The notes: a model not told the origin generated them from the sequence alone. DNA of 5,913 bases from Parvibaculum sp049651025 (GCF_049651025.1 NZ_JBASBH010000085.1:1-5913), one strand, 5' to 3'; counted from the first letter of the stretch, positions 1-5,822 are shown. Numbers and translations: made by a program.

Positions 1-613
1 AGATCGGCGCGACATCCAGGAATGTGACGAAAGAACTGGCGGCATAGCGCGTTGCGAGATGCGCATTGATTTCAGCATCGGCAGCGCTCTTCGCCGCTGA
101 TTTTGCGCTCGGCAGAATCCCAAGAAGCAGAATTCTTGTCCGCGGCAAGCGCGCATGAACGGCTTCCACAACGGCCTCGACGCCCGCAAAGGTCTCGCTC
201 ACGCCGCGCCCCAGATTGGTGTCGTTGGTGCCGATCAAAACAACGGCAACCTTCGGCGCGATACCGTCAAGCTCACCTTGGTCAAAGCGCCAAAGCGTTG
301 CGCCCGTTGTATCCATGCCATAGCCGAGATTGAGCGCCCGGCGCGCGCCGTAGAAACGATCCCAGATCGGTGCGTAATTCTCTGCCGGGTTCGCCGAGTG
401 CTTCTCGTAATTCTGCGTGATCGAGTCGCCGATGAAAACGAGATCGACCGGCGATGCGTGTGCAAATACCCGCTTGGCCGCCATGCGCTCGGGCTGCACG
501 AGATATGGCGCTTCCGCGACATGCTGAACGGGAGCGGCAACGGGCGATTGCGGAGCCGCCACGCATCCGCCGAGAAGGAGCAAGCCGAGCCATATTGCGA
601 TCAAAGCGCGCAT
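1..613 (-). CDS. SGNH/GDSL-family hydrolase, predicted lipoprotein (partial, C-terminus outside window)
   Basis: I translated this frame by hand from the ATG at 613; it stays open to the window edge (204 codons). The N-terminus MRALIAIWLGLLLLGGC is a lipoprotein signal peptide with lipobox LGGC and lipidated Cys17. The mature part has SGNH block I GDSIT at residues 62-66 (nucleophile Ser64), a block II-like NLGYGMDTT at 95-103 (Gly97), and block III GTND at 128-131 (Asn130). The segment LDGIAPKVAVVLIGTND resembles the PAF-acetylhydrolase-like branch. The block V catalytic Asp-His pair lies beyond base 1, so activity cannot be confirmed. The family hydrolyses ester bonds in lipids, acyl groups or polysaccharide acetyls; the substrate here is unknown. 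As a lipoprotein it should sit in the periplasm, anchored to a membrane. It follows ftsH, separated by 62 nt containing a terminator. The family assignment is firm; the substrate and physiological role are not. Confidence 0.87.
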   Translation of the reverse strand, partial: MRALIAIWLGLLLLGGCVAAPQSPVAAPVQHVAEAPYLVQPERMAAKRVFAHASPVDLVFIGDSITQNYEKHSANPAENYAPIWDRFYGARRALNLGYGMDTTGATLWRFDQGELDGIAPKVAVVLIGTNDTNLGRGVSETFAGVEAVVEAVHARLPRTRILLLGILPSAKSAAKSAADAEINAHLATRYAASSFVTFLDVAPI

Positions 614-617
614 CGTT

Positions 618-624
618 CTTCCCC
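618..624 (-). promoter_or_regulatory. Ribosome binding site of the SGNH hydrolase gene
   Basis: On the minus strand GGGGAAG precedes the ATG at 613, with 7 nt between the G run and the start codon. It begins directly after the T-rich tail of the ftsH terminator. It supports the ATG at 613, which also gives a complete lipoprotein signal peptide. Confidence 0.6.
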
Positions 625-654
625 AAAACAAAAGGGAGGCCGAAGCCTCCCTTT
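625..654 (-). terminator. Rho-independent terminator downstream of ftsH
   Basis: On the minus strand a perfect 10-bp stem (AAAGGGAGGC pairing with GCCTCCCTTT, bases 654-645 with 640-631) is closed by a TTCG loop. C(UUCG)G is a very stable RNA tetraloop. The stem ends in TTT and is followed by TGTTTT (630-625), giving a T-rich tail. It lies 21 nt after the ftsH stop, so it should end the ftsH transcript. The A run on the other side could let it act weakly on the plus strand, but no plus-strand gene approaches it. Confidence 0.88.
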
Positions 655-675
655 CATTCGTCTCATACAGAGTAG

Positions 676-2592
676 TCAGGTGCCAAGCGGCTCCGGCGTG
701 ATGCCCGGCCCCTGTCCGGGACGGCCGGTCTGGGGAACGGAAGACACAGGCCCCGTATCCGCCTTCACCGATTCTTCGCGCTCACGCACGGGCGGCTCGC
801 CCCTGAGGAGGCCTTTGATCTCCTCGCCCGAAAGCGTCTCATATTCGAGCAAGCCCTTGGCGATGATGTGCAGATCCTCAAGATCATCCGTGATGATCTT
901 CTTTGCGGTCGCATAACCCTCTTCAACGATACGACGAACTTCCCCGTCGATCAGGCGCTGCGTTTCTTCCGACATGTTCTGCTGGCGCGAAACGGAATGG
1001 CCGAGAAACACTTCTTCCTCATTCTGGTGATAGGACAGCGGCCCGAGCTTGTCGCTCATGCCCCAGCGCGTCACCATGGCCTTGGCCATATTCGTCGCCA
1101 TCGAAATGTCGGACGACGCGCCCGACGTCACCTTGTTGTGACCGAAGATCACTTCTTCAGCGATACGTCCGCCCATTGCGACCGCGAGGTCGGCCTGAAG
1201 CTTTTCGCGCGTCACCGAAAGCTGATCGCGTTCCGGCAGGCGCATCACCATGCCGAGCGCACGACCGCGCGGAATGATCGTCGCCTTATGAACCGGATCG
1301 GATGCCGGCATTTTCAGCGCGACGAGCGCATGCCCGCCTTCGTGATAGGCCGTGAGGCGTTTTTCTTCCTCGGTCATGACCATGGAGCGGCGCTCCGCAC
1401 CCATCATCACCTTGTCCTTGGCGGATTCGAATTCCGACATGGTCACGAGACGCTTGCCGCGACGCGCCGCCAGCAAAGCCGCTTCGTTCACAAGGTTTGC
1501 TAGATCGGCACCGGAGAAGCCGGGCGTGCCACGCGCAAGCGTGCGCGGCTCGACGTCGGGCGACATCGGCACCTTCTTCATATGAACCTTCAGGATCTTT
1601 TCGCGGCCGACAACGTCAGGGTTCGGCACCACGACCTGACGGTCGAAGCGGCCCGGACGCAGCAGCGCGGGATCGAGAACGTCGGGACGGTTCGTCGCGG
1701 CGATAAGGATGATGCCTTCATTGGGCTCGAAACCATCCATCTCGACAAGCAACTGGTTCAGCGTCTGCTCGCGCTCGTCATTGCCGCCGCCAAGACCGGC
1801 GCCACGATGACGACCGACCGCATCGATTTCGTCGATGAAGATGATGCAAGGCGCATTCTTCTTGGCCTGCTCGAACATGTCGCGCACACGGCTCGCGCCG
1901 ACGCCGACAAACATTTCGACAAAGTCGGAACCGGAGATCGTGAAGAACGGCACATTCGCTTCGCCCGCAATCGCGCGCGCGAGCAGGGTCTTGCCCGTGC
2001 CGGGAGGACCAACGAGCAACACGCCTTTGGGAATGCGTCCGCCAAGACGCTGGAACTTCGCAGGATCGCGCAGGAATTCGACAATCTCTTCAAGATCGTC
2101 CTTCGCCTCGTCGATGCCCGCAACATCTTCAAAGGTCACGCGGCCATGGCGCTCGGTCAGAAGCTTCGCCTTCGACTTGCCAAAGCCCATGGCCTTGCCG
2201 CCGCCGCCCTGCATCTGGCGCATGAAGAACACCCAGACGCCGATCAGCAGAAGCATGGGGAACCAGGAGACGAGAACGCCGAGGATCGAGGGCACACCAT
2301 CTTCCGACGGCTTGGCCGTGATCGCGACGCCCTTGTCGTAAAGGCGGTTCACAAGCGAGGGATCGGAAGGCGCATAGGTGCGGAAAGCGCGACCGTCCGC
2401 GTAATGACCAGTGATGGTCTCACCGGCAATCGTCACGTCGCGCACATTGCCGCCGTCAACCTCGCTCAGGAGGCGCGAGAAGTTAATCTCGGTTGACGCA
2501 GCTTGCTGCACCGGGCTCTGGAAAAGATTGAACAGCGCCACAAGCAACAGCGCGATGATCACCCACAGAGCGAAATTCTTGAAATTGGACAA
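676..2592 (-). CDS. ftsH: ATP-dependent zinc metalloprotease FtsH
   Basis: This is the membrane-anchored AAA+ protease that extracts and degrades misfolded membrane proteins and short-lived cytosolic regulators. It has 638 residues (E. coli FtsH about 644). Transmembrane segments lie at about 7-24 and 103-124, flanking a small periplasmic domain. The AAA module shows Walker A GPPGTGKT (195-202), pore motif FVG (228-230), Walker B IIFIDEID (250-257), and a second region of homology at about 298-318 with arginine fingers Arg312 and Arg315. The protease domain has zinc motif HEGGH (417-421, catalytic Glu418) and a likely third zinc ligand, Asp495. All key residues are present. The C-terminal tail (about 600-638) is Pro/Gly-rich and probably disordered. 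The start is TTG: the frame has a stop 15 nt upstream and no ATG or GTG lies between, while a ribosome site precedes the TTG. It has its own predicted promoter and terminator, so it is probably monocistronic. Confidence 0.98.
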   Translation of the reverse strand: MSNFKNFALWVIIALLLVALFNLFQSPVQQAASTEINFSRLLSEVDGGNVRDVTIAGETITGHYADGRAFRTYAPSDPSLVNRLYDKGVAITAKPSEDGVPSILGVLVSWFPMLLLIGVWVFFMRQMQGGGGKAMGFGKSKAKLLTERHGRVTFEDVAGIDEAKDDLEEIVEFLRDPAKFQRLGGRIPKGVLLVGPPGTGKTLLARAIAGEANVPFFTISGSDFVEMFVGVGASRVRDMFEQAKKNAPCIIFIDEIDAVGRHRGAGLGGGNDEREQTLNQLLVEMDGFEPNEGIILIAATNRPDVLDPALLRPGRFDRQVVVPNPDVVGREKILKVHMKKVPMSPDVEPRTLARGTPGFSGADLANLVNEAALLAARRGKRLVTMSEFESAKDKVMMGAERRSMVMTEEEKRLTAYHEGGHALVALKMPASDPVHKATIIPRGRALGMVMRLPERDQLSVTREKLQADLAVAMGGRIAEEVIFGHNKVTSGASSDISMATNMAKAMVTRWGMSDKLGPLSYHQNEEEVFLGHSVSRQQNMSEETQRLIDGEVRRIVEEGYATAKKIITDDLEDLHIIAKGLLEYETLSGEEIKGLLRGEPPVREREESVKADTGPVSSVPQTGRPGQGPGITPEPLGT

Positions 2593-2600
2593 CGGTTTGA

Positions 2601-2606
2601 CCTTCT
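2601..2606 (-). promoter_or_regulatory. Ribosome binding site fixing the TTG start of ftsH
   Basis: AGAAGG on the minus strand lies 8 nt before the TTG at 2592. The in-frame TGA at 2608-2610 excludes any longer product. The next residues, NFALWVIIALLL, match the usual FtsH N-terminus, so TTG is the best-supported start. Confidence 0.75.
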
Positions 2607-2702
2607 GTCACCTGGCGTTTCGCAACCGAGGGTAAACTAAGCAGGAGACATGCCAACCCTGCCCCTGTTCTGCCCGCCGGTCTTGAGTGCTTCTAATCTA
2701 GA

Positions 2703-2734
2703 TGAAGATAGGGAGCTTGGAAGCATTTACCAAG
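2703..2734 (-). promoter_or_regulatory. Candidate RpoH (sigma-32) type promoter of ftsH
   Basis: On the minus strand CTTG (2734-2731) is followed after 18 nt by CCTATCTTCA (2712-2703). The alphaproteobacterial heat-shock consensus, as I recall it, is CTTG-N17/18-CYTATNTNNG. Every fixed position matches except the last (A for G). Read as a housekeeping promoter, the same DNA gives CTTGGT-N17-CTATCT, also close to the alphaproteobacterial sigma-70 pattern, so both factors could use it. Transcription would begin near 2699, leaving a leader of about 105 nt. The -35 side is one arm of a short inverted repeat, CTTGG/CCAAG (2716-2720 and 2730-2734). Control of ftsH by RpoH is known in other bacteria; its operation here is inferred from the match. 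Confidence 0.55.
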
Positions 2735-2799
2735 TAGCGTTTTCCCCGGTTTTCTCCAGAAACCCGGACGGATTATCGCAGGCAGCCGTAAAGCACCTC

Positions 2800-4116
2800 T
2801 TACGTAGCGCCGAATAATCCGCGCCGTAGTGGCATTGCCTCGACCACATATGACGGCTTGATCGTTCCAAAATGAGGAACGGCAAGAAGCGAAGCACCTT
2901 TCCATAAGGCCGGGAGCGTCGGCAAAGCCGCCTTCGGTGCATCGGGAAACTCCCGCTTCTGCGCCTTGAGAGCCGCAACGCCCTCAACGCCCAGAGCACG
3001 CACTTCCATCTGGCCCGACCGCATTGGCACGCTCTTGAGAGTAATCGCAAACCGTCCATCCCAAATGCCGGTCTCCCCGCGCCTTAAGGTCAGCACCGGC
3101 GCGATAAGCGCGGCAGCCGCCTCCCGCAGAACGATGAGCCGCCCCTTGTCGCCGATAAGTTTGCAGCCATTAAGTGTTCGCCCGCGCCCCAGCGTACCGT
3201 CCCTGAGCGCCTGATAGAGCGCCGCCAGCGCCTCAAAGCGCGGCGGGTAGTCCGAACCGCCAACGCATTTCAAAATCTCGGCAAGCGCCCGCAGGCCGAT
3301 CTCTTCCGGTGCAGCGACGAGCCCCGCAATATCAGCTTCGACATGGCCGGTGACGGCGAGAACGGCATGCAGCGCCAATAATGTTCTCGTTTCCGCCTCA
3401 AGCGCCACCCGCACCCGCGCCATATGCGCCGCCGTGTCAGCAAGGCGCGCAACATCGAGGCCAAGCGGCGCAAGCTCCTTCAGCAGGCGCCGTGCCTTGA
3501 CGCGGTCGAAGCGAATATTTTCGTTGCTTGGATCTTCGATCGCCTGAAGCTTCGCCTTTTGCAGCGTCGCCGTCAGTCGTGCCCGCGGCATATCGAGCAA
3601 GGGGCGCAGAAGCCGCACGCCGCCAATGCCCAGCGGGCGCGTGGCTGCCATGCCTGCCAGCCCGTCAACGCCGCTGCCGCGCGCCAGCCTTAGCAGAAAG
3701 GTTTCGGCCTGATCTTCCAGATGATGCGCGACAAGGAGATCGTATGTGCCTTCGGCAATGCATGCTTCCTCGAGAAGCCGATAGCGTGCGTCCCGCGCCG
3801 CTGCCTGAATGCCTGCACTCGGCTTTGCACCGCGCCACGTGAGAATATGATGGGACACGCCAAGCGCCCTCGCCATGCGCGCACAGGCCCGCGCCTCATC
3901 TGCCGATTCGGCGCGCAACCCGTGATCGACCGTGAAGGCCACAAGCTTGCGCTGCTTGCCCCTCTTCGCCCATCGGGCAGCCAGAAAGAGCAAAGCCAGA
4001 GAATCGGGGCCGCCGGAAAAAGCGATGGCCAAATGGTTCGATGGATGAAGACGAGCTAGACGATCCGCAAACTCGGCTGCGCTTAATGGCGCGGACGAAG
4101 TGGATACGGCGCTCAT
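2800..4116 (-). CDS. tilS: tRNA(Ile)-lysidine synthetase TilS
   Basis: The enzyme uses ATP and lysine to convert C34 of the CAU-anticodon tRNA(Ile) to lysidine, which switches its charging from Met to Ile and its reading to AUA. It acts in the cytosol and is normally essential. The protein has 438 residues (E. coli about 432). The N-type ATP pyrophosphatase P-loop SGGPDS is at residues 34-39. Further family motifs are DHGLRAES (64-71), HHLEDQAET (131-139), RGSGVDGLAGM (146-156), RPLL (171-174) and EDPSNEN (194-200). The remaining C-terminal half is less conserved and should bind tRNA. A longer reading starting at TTG 4179 would overlap cpoB by 41 nt and add a charged, unlike-family N-terminus, so I chose ATG 4116. 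That ATG has no well-spaced ribosome site: AAGG is only 1 nt away and GAGG is 20 nt away. It lies 22 nt after cpoB, so co-transcription and translational coupling are likely. Confidence 0.95.
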   Translation of the reverse strand: MSAVSTSSAPLSAAEFADRLARLHPSNHLAIAFSGGPDSLALLFLAARWAKRGKQRKLVAFTVDHGLRAESADEARACARMARALGVSHHILTWRGAKPSAGIQAAARDARYRLLEEACIAEGTYDLLVAHHLEDQAETFLLRLARGSGVDGLAGMAATRPLGIGGVRLLRPLLDMPRARLTATLQKAKLQAIEDPSNENIRFDRVKARRLLKELAPLGLDVARLADTAAHMARVRVALEAETRTLLALHAVLAVTGHVEADIAGLVAAPEEIGLRALAEILKCVGGSDYPPRFEALAALYQALRDGTLGRGRTLNGCKLIGDKGRLIVLREAAAALIAPVLTLRRGETGIWDGRFAITLKSVPMRSGQMEVRALGVEGVAALKAQKREFPDAPKAALPTLPALWKGASLLAVPHFGTIKPSYVVEAMPLRRGLFGAT

Positions 4117-4127
4117 GCCTTGCTCAT
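4113..4127 (-). other. Four-codon mini-ORF (MSKA) bridging cpoB and tilS
   Basis: On the minus strand the out-of-frame reading ATG AGC AAG GCA TGA starts at 4127. Its GAGG ribosome site (4140-4137) overlaps the cpoB stop codon and is spaced 9 nt, which is better than anything in front of tilS. Its TGA overlaps the tilS ATG as ATGA, the classic stop-start overlap. It may hand terminating ribosomes to tilS. A chance occurrence cannot be excluded for so short a frame. Confidence 0.3.
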
Positions 4128-4138
4128 GCGCAGATGCC

Positions 4139-5029
4139 TCAGCAGCCCGCCTTCTGGCGTTCCTGCTTGTTGCGTGCAACGACGGCGGGCGACGCTTGCG
4201 GGAATTGCTCTTTCAACTGGCCGAACGTGGCGCAAGCCGCATCCTTCTGGCCAAGCGCCGACAAGGTCATGCCGAGCTTCAGCAGGCTGTCCGGCGCCTT
4301 GGAGCTCTTGGAATAGGTCGTATAGCCCTTCAGGAAACTGTCGGCAGCGTCCTTGTACTGGCCTTGCACATAATAGGTCTCGCCAAGCCAGTATTGAGCA
4401 TTGCCCGCCAGCGGGTCTTTCGGATGCTGTTCGAGAAACTGCTTGAACGCGTCGCGCGCCTGCGGGAACTGGCCGCGCTTCAGAAGGTCGATCGCAAAAT
4501 CATATTGAACCTGCGCCGTGCCTGCAGGCAGCGTCACGGTCGGTGCCGCGGCAGCGACCTTGGCAGGCGCAGCCGAAGCGGCAGGCTTGCTCGCCGCGGC
4601 AGGCGCCGCACCGGACTGGCCGGGCGGTGTGAGCGCGGCAGGCGCGCCGGAAGCGGCTCCCGATTCCATATCCTGGAAGCGGAGGTCCGTCGCGGCCTTG
4701 TAATTCTGAAGGTCCTGATTCGTCTGTTCGACGCGATGGCTGAGCTCTTCGATGCGGCCGGTAAGGCTGCGCATCTGCTCTTCGATCTCGTTCAGCCGCA
4801 ACTGCGTGTCGCCGCCTGACGAACCGCCGCCAATATCGCCGCCGGAGCGCATGGGCGCCCCGCCGCTATAATTCTGCTGCATATCGTTGATGGCGCGTTC
4901 GACGCGATCGAGCCGGTTATTGACCGCCCGCAGATCCGAATCGTCCGCCCGCGCGTCGAACGATGCGACGCCCGCAAGCCCGACAAAGACGGCAACGCCG
5001 CCAGCAACAAGAAAATTGGCTTTTGTCAC
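4139..5029 (-). CDS. cpoB: Cell division coordinator CpoB (YbgF), periplasmic TPR protein
   Basis: In E. coli CpoB links Tol-Pal constriction to septal peptidoglycan synthesis in the periplasm. The protein here has 296 residues (E. coli about 263). Residues 1-28 form a Sec signal peptide ending ARA|DD. Residues 29-54 (DLRAVNNRLDRVERAINDM) and about 76-120 look like coiled coils, split by a Gly-rich stretch (56-74). An Ala/Pro-rich linker covers about 122-168. The C-terminus (about 174-290) holds TPR repeats with typical YbgF wording such as QYDFAIDLLKRGQFPQARDA, AQYWLGETYY and LLKLGMTLSALGQKDAACAT. Two cysteines occur, Cys266 and the terminal Cys296. The GTG start at 5029 gives the complete signal peptide and has a ribosome site. 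Upstream in-frame starts (ATG 5092, TTG 5113) would put a polar, non-signal sequence in front. It is separated from pal by a strong terminator and sits close before tilS. Confidence 0.93.
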   Translation of the reverse strand: MTKANFLVAGGVAVFVGLAGVASFDARADDSDLRAVNNRLDRVERAINDMQQNYSGGAPMRSGGDIGGGSSGGDTQLRLNEIEEQMRSLTGRIEELSHRVEQTNQDLQNYKAATDLRFQDMESGAASGAPAALTPPGQSGAAPAAASKPAASAAPAKVAAAAPTVTLPAGTAQVQYDFAIDLLKRGQFPQARDAFKQFLEQHPKDPLAGNAQYWLGETYYVQGQYKDAADSFLKGYTTYSKSSKAPDSLLKLGMTLSALGQKDAACATFGQLKEQFPQASPAVVARNKQERQKAGC

Positions 5030-5037
5030 CTGATCCG

Positions 5038-5041
5038 CCTC
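5038..5041 (-). promoter_or_regulatory. Ribosome binding site fixing the GTG start of cpoB
   Basis: GAGG on the minus strand lies 8 nt before the GTG at 5029. It favours this start over the longer in-frame ATG at 5092 and agrees with the signal peptide that begins MTKANFLVAG. Confidence 0.65.
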
Positions 5042-5105
5042 AAGACGATTTCCCCAGCACTTCCCGAAAGCCGCGCCTCCGGCACAATGCATCCTAGCGA
5101 GAACT

Positions 5106-5123
5106 GCGACCAAATTTGGGCGC
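5106..5123 (-). repeat. Imperfect 18-bp palindrome upstream of cpoB
   Basis: The centre, CCAAATTTGG (5110-5119), is a perfect 10-bp palindrome. GCG on one side (5106-5108) and CGC on the other (5121-5123) extend the symmetry, with only the A/G pair at 5109/5120 out of register. It lies about 77 nt before the cpoB start, between the pal terminator and the gene, where an operator could sit. No regulator is recognised, and I see no convincing -35/-10 pair in 5030-5175. Confidence 0.35.
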
Positions 5124-5167
5124 AGACATTAATGCACCAATCTCTTAACGAAGAGAATGCAGGTCTG

Positions 5168-5211
5168 AAAACGAAGGAAGCGCCCTCCCGCATCAGCGGA
5201 AGAGCGCTCCC
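5168..5211 (-). terminator. Strong Rho-independent terminator downstream of pal
   Basis: In minus-strand RNA, bases 5211-5196 pair with 5191-5176 over 16 consecutive positions, counting four G-U pairs, around the four-base loop TGAT. The stem is followed by TTCGTTTT (5175-5168). It begins 28 nt after the pal stop. The G-U pairs become A-C mismatches in the other strand, so the structure is oriented for minus-strand transcripts. It should largely separate pal from cpoB transcription. Confidence 0.9.
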
Positions 5212-5239
5212 GTAACGACCAAACGGCAATTGTGCCGTA

Positions 5240-5743
5240 TTAGCTACCAGCGCCCTCGGCGACAACCGTCACAGCGCGACGGTTCTGGGCCCAGCAATCC
5301 TCAGACGACTCGAGGCACACCGGACGCTCCTTACCGTAGGAGACGGTCTTGATGCGCGCGGCGTCGACGCCGAGGCTGACCAGGTAATCTTTTGCAGCGG
5401 CGGCACGACGACCACCGAGCGCGAGGTTGTACTCACGCGTACCGCGCTCGTCGGCATGGCCTTCAAGCGTGAACGTGAGGTTCGGATAAAGCTTCATCCA
5501 TGCAGCCTGACGCTGCAGAGTGGCTTTGCCCTCGTCCTTGATTGACGACTGGTCGAGGTCGAAGAACACGCGATCACCAACGTTGGTGACAAGATCCTGC
5601 TGCGTGCCGGGCGTGACGGTCGACGATGACGTGGACGGGGAAGTGGAAGCGTTGCCAGTCTCGGAGCTCGAGCTGCACGCGGCCACCAACAAGAAGGCAG
5701 CGGCCACAGCGGCGAACCGCAGGCCTGCATACGGGGACTTCAT
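5240..5743 (-). CDS. pal: Peptidoglycan-associated outer-membrane lipoprotein Pal
   Basis: Pal is lipid-anchored in the outer membrane, binds peptidoglycan, and interacts with TolB and TolA to pull the outer membrane inward at division. The protein has 167 residues (E. coli 173). Residues 1-22 form a lipoprotein signal peptide with lipobox VAAC and lipidated Cys23. A Ser/Thr-rich linker runs from 24 to 48. The OmpA-like domain follows from about 50: VGDRVFFDLDQSSIKDEG, then EGHADERGTREYNLALGGRR at 94-113, then NRRAVTVV near the end. Asp98 and Arg113 stand at the spacing of the diaminopimelate-binding pair. Cys143 and Cys150 could form a disulfide. I chose ATG 5743 because GGAGAG is 7 nt upstream and the signal peptide then starts MKSPYAG. 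The in-frame ATG at 5758 overlaps that ribosome site, and TTG 5776 is less likely. Its usual partner tolB should lie just past the window edge. Confidence 0.96.
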   Translation of the reverse strand: MKSPYAGLRFAAVAAAFLLVAACSSSSETGNASTSPSTSSSTVTPGTQQDLVTNVGDRVFFDLDQSSIKDEGKATLQRQAAWMKLYPNLTFTLEGHADERGTREYNLALGGRRAAAAKDYLVSLGVDAARIKTVSYGKERPVCLESSEDCWAQNRRAVTVVAEGAGS

Positions 5744-5750
5744 TCGGGTG

Positions 5751-5756
5751 CTCTCC
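5751..5756 (-). promoter_or_regulatory. Ribosome binding site of pal
   Basis: GGAGAG on the minus strand is spaced 7 nt from the ATG at 5743. It overlaps the alternative in-frame ATG at 5758, which argues against that start. Confidence 0.65.
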
Positions 5757-5793
5757 ATTTTAATCTCAACGGCCAAAGCGGCTCAGAGTTCCT

Positions 5794-5822
5794 TTATTAC
5801 TGTCGCATAGCAATCGGCCCAA
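5794..5822 (-). promoter_or_regulatory. Weak promoter candidate for pal
   Basis: On the minus strand TTGGGC (5822-5817) is followed after 17 nt by TAATAA (5799-5794), about 50 nt before the pal ATG. Spacing is ideal, but the hexamers match consensus only in part. pal may equally be transcribed from upstream tol genes. Confidence 0.25.

Noticed and set aside
155..916. Plus-strand open frame of 253 codons near the left edge
   Set aside because: It runs antisense across the SGNH hydrolase gene, the terminator and the ftsH end. The minus strand shows a lipobox, GDSIT and GTND, so the plus frame is not credible.
1582..2496. Long plus-strand open frame of 304 codons opposite ftsH
   Set aside because: It is the antisense shadow of ftsH. 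Its product is rich in His, Arg and Asp without domain motifs, while the minus strand carries every FtsH motif.
2746..2767. Inverted repeat CCGGTTT/AAACCCGG after tilS
   Set aside because: The stem has a bulge and no T run follows on the minus strand, so I do not call it a tilS terminator. It lies close to the ftsH promoter and may be chance.
4117..4179. TTG-initiated extension of tilS
   Set aside because: It overlaps the cpoB coding end by 41 nt, starts with TTG, and adds a basic, non-family N-terminus. The ATG at 4116 puts the P-loop at a normal distance.
4430..4640. Ala-rich repetitive stretch in cpoB as a possible DNA repeat or insertion
   Set aside because: It codes for an Ala/Pro-rich linker (about residues 122-168), common in alphaproteobacterial envelope proteins. 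No regular DNA unit repeats and no flanking direct repeats were seen.
5030..5113. N-terminal extension of cpoB from ATG 5092 or TTG 5113
   Set aside because: It would bury the Sec signal peptide behind 21 or more polar residues. The GTG at 5029 has a properly spaced GAGG.
5128..5148. Two TTAA motifs resembling a CtrA box upstream of cpoB
   Set aside because: The CtrA site is TTAA-N7-TTAA. Here the gap is 12 nt, so the match fails.
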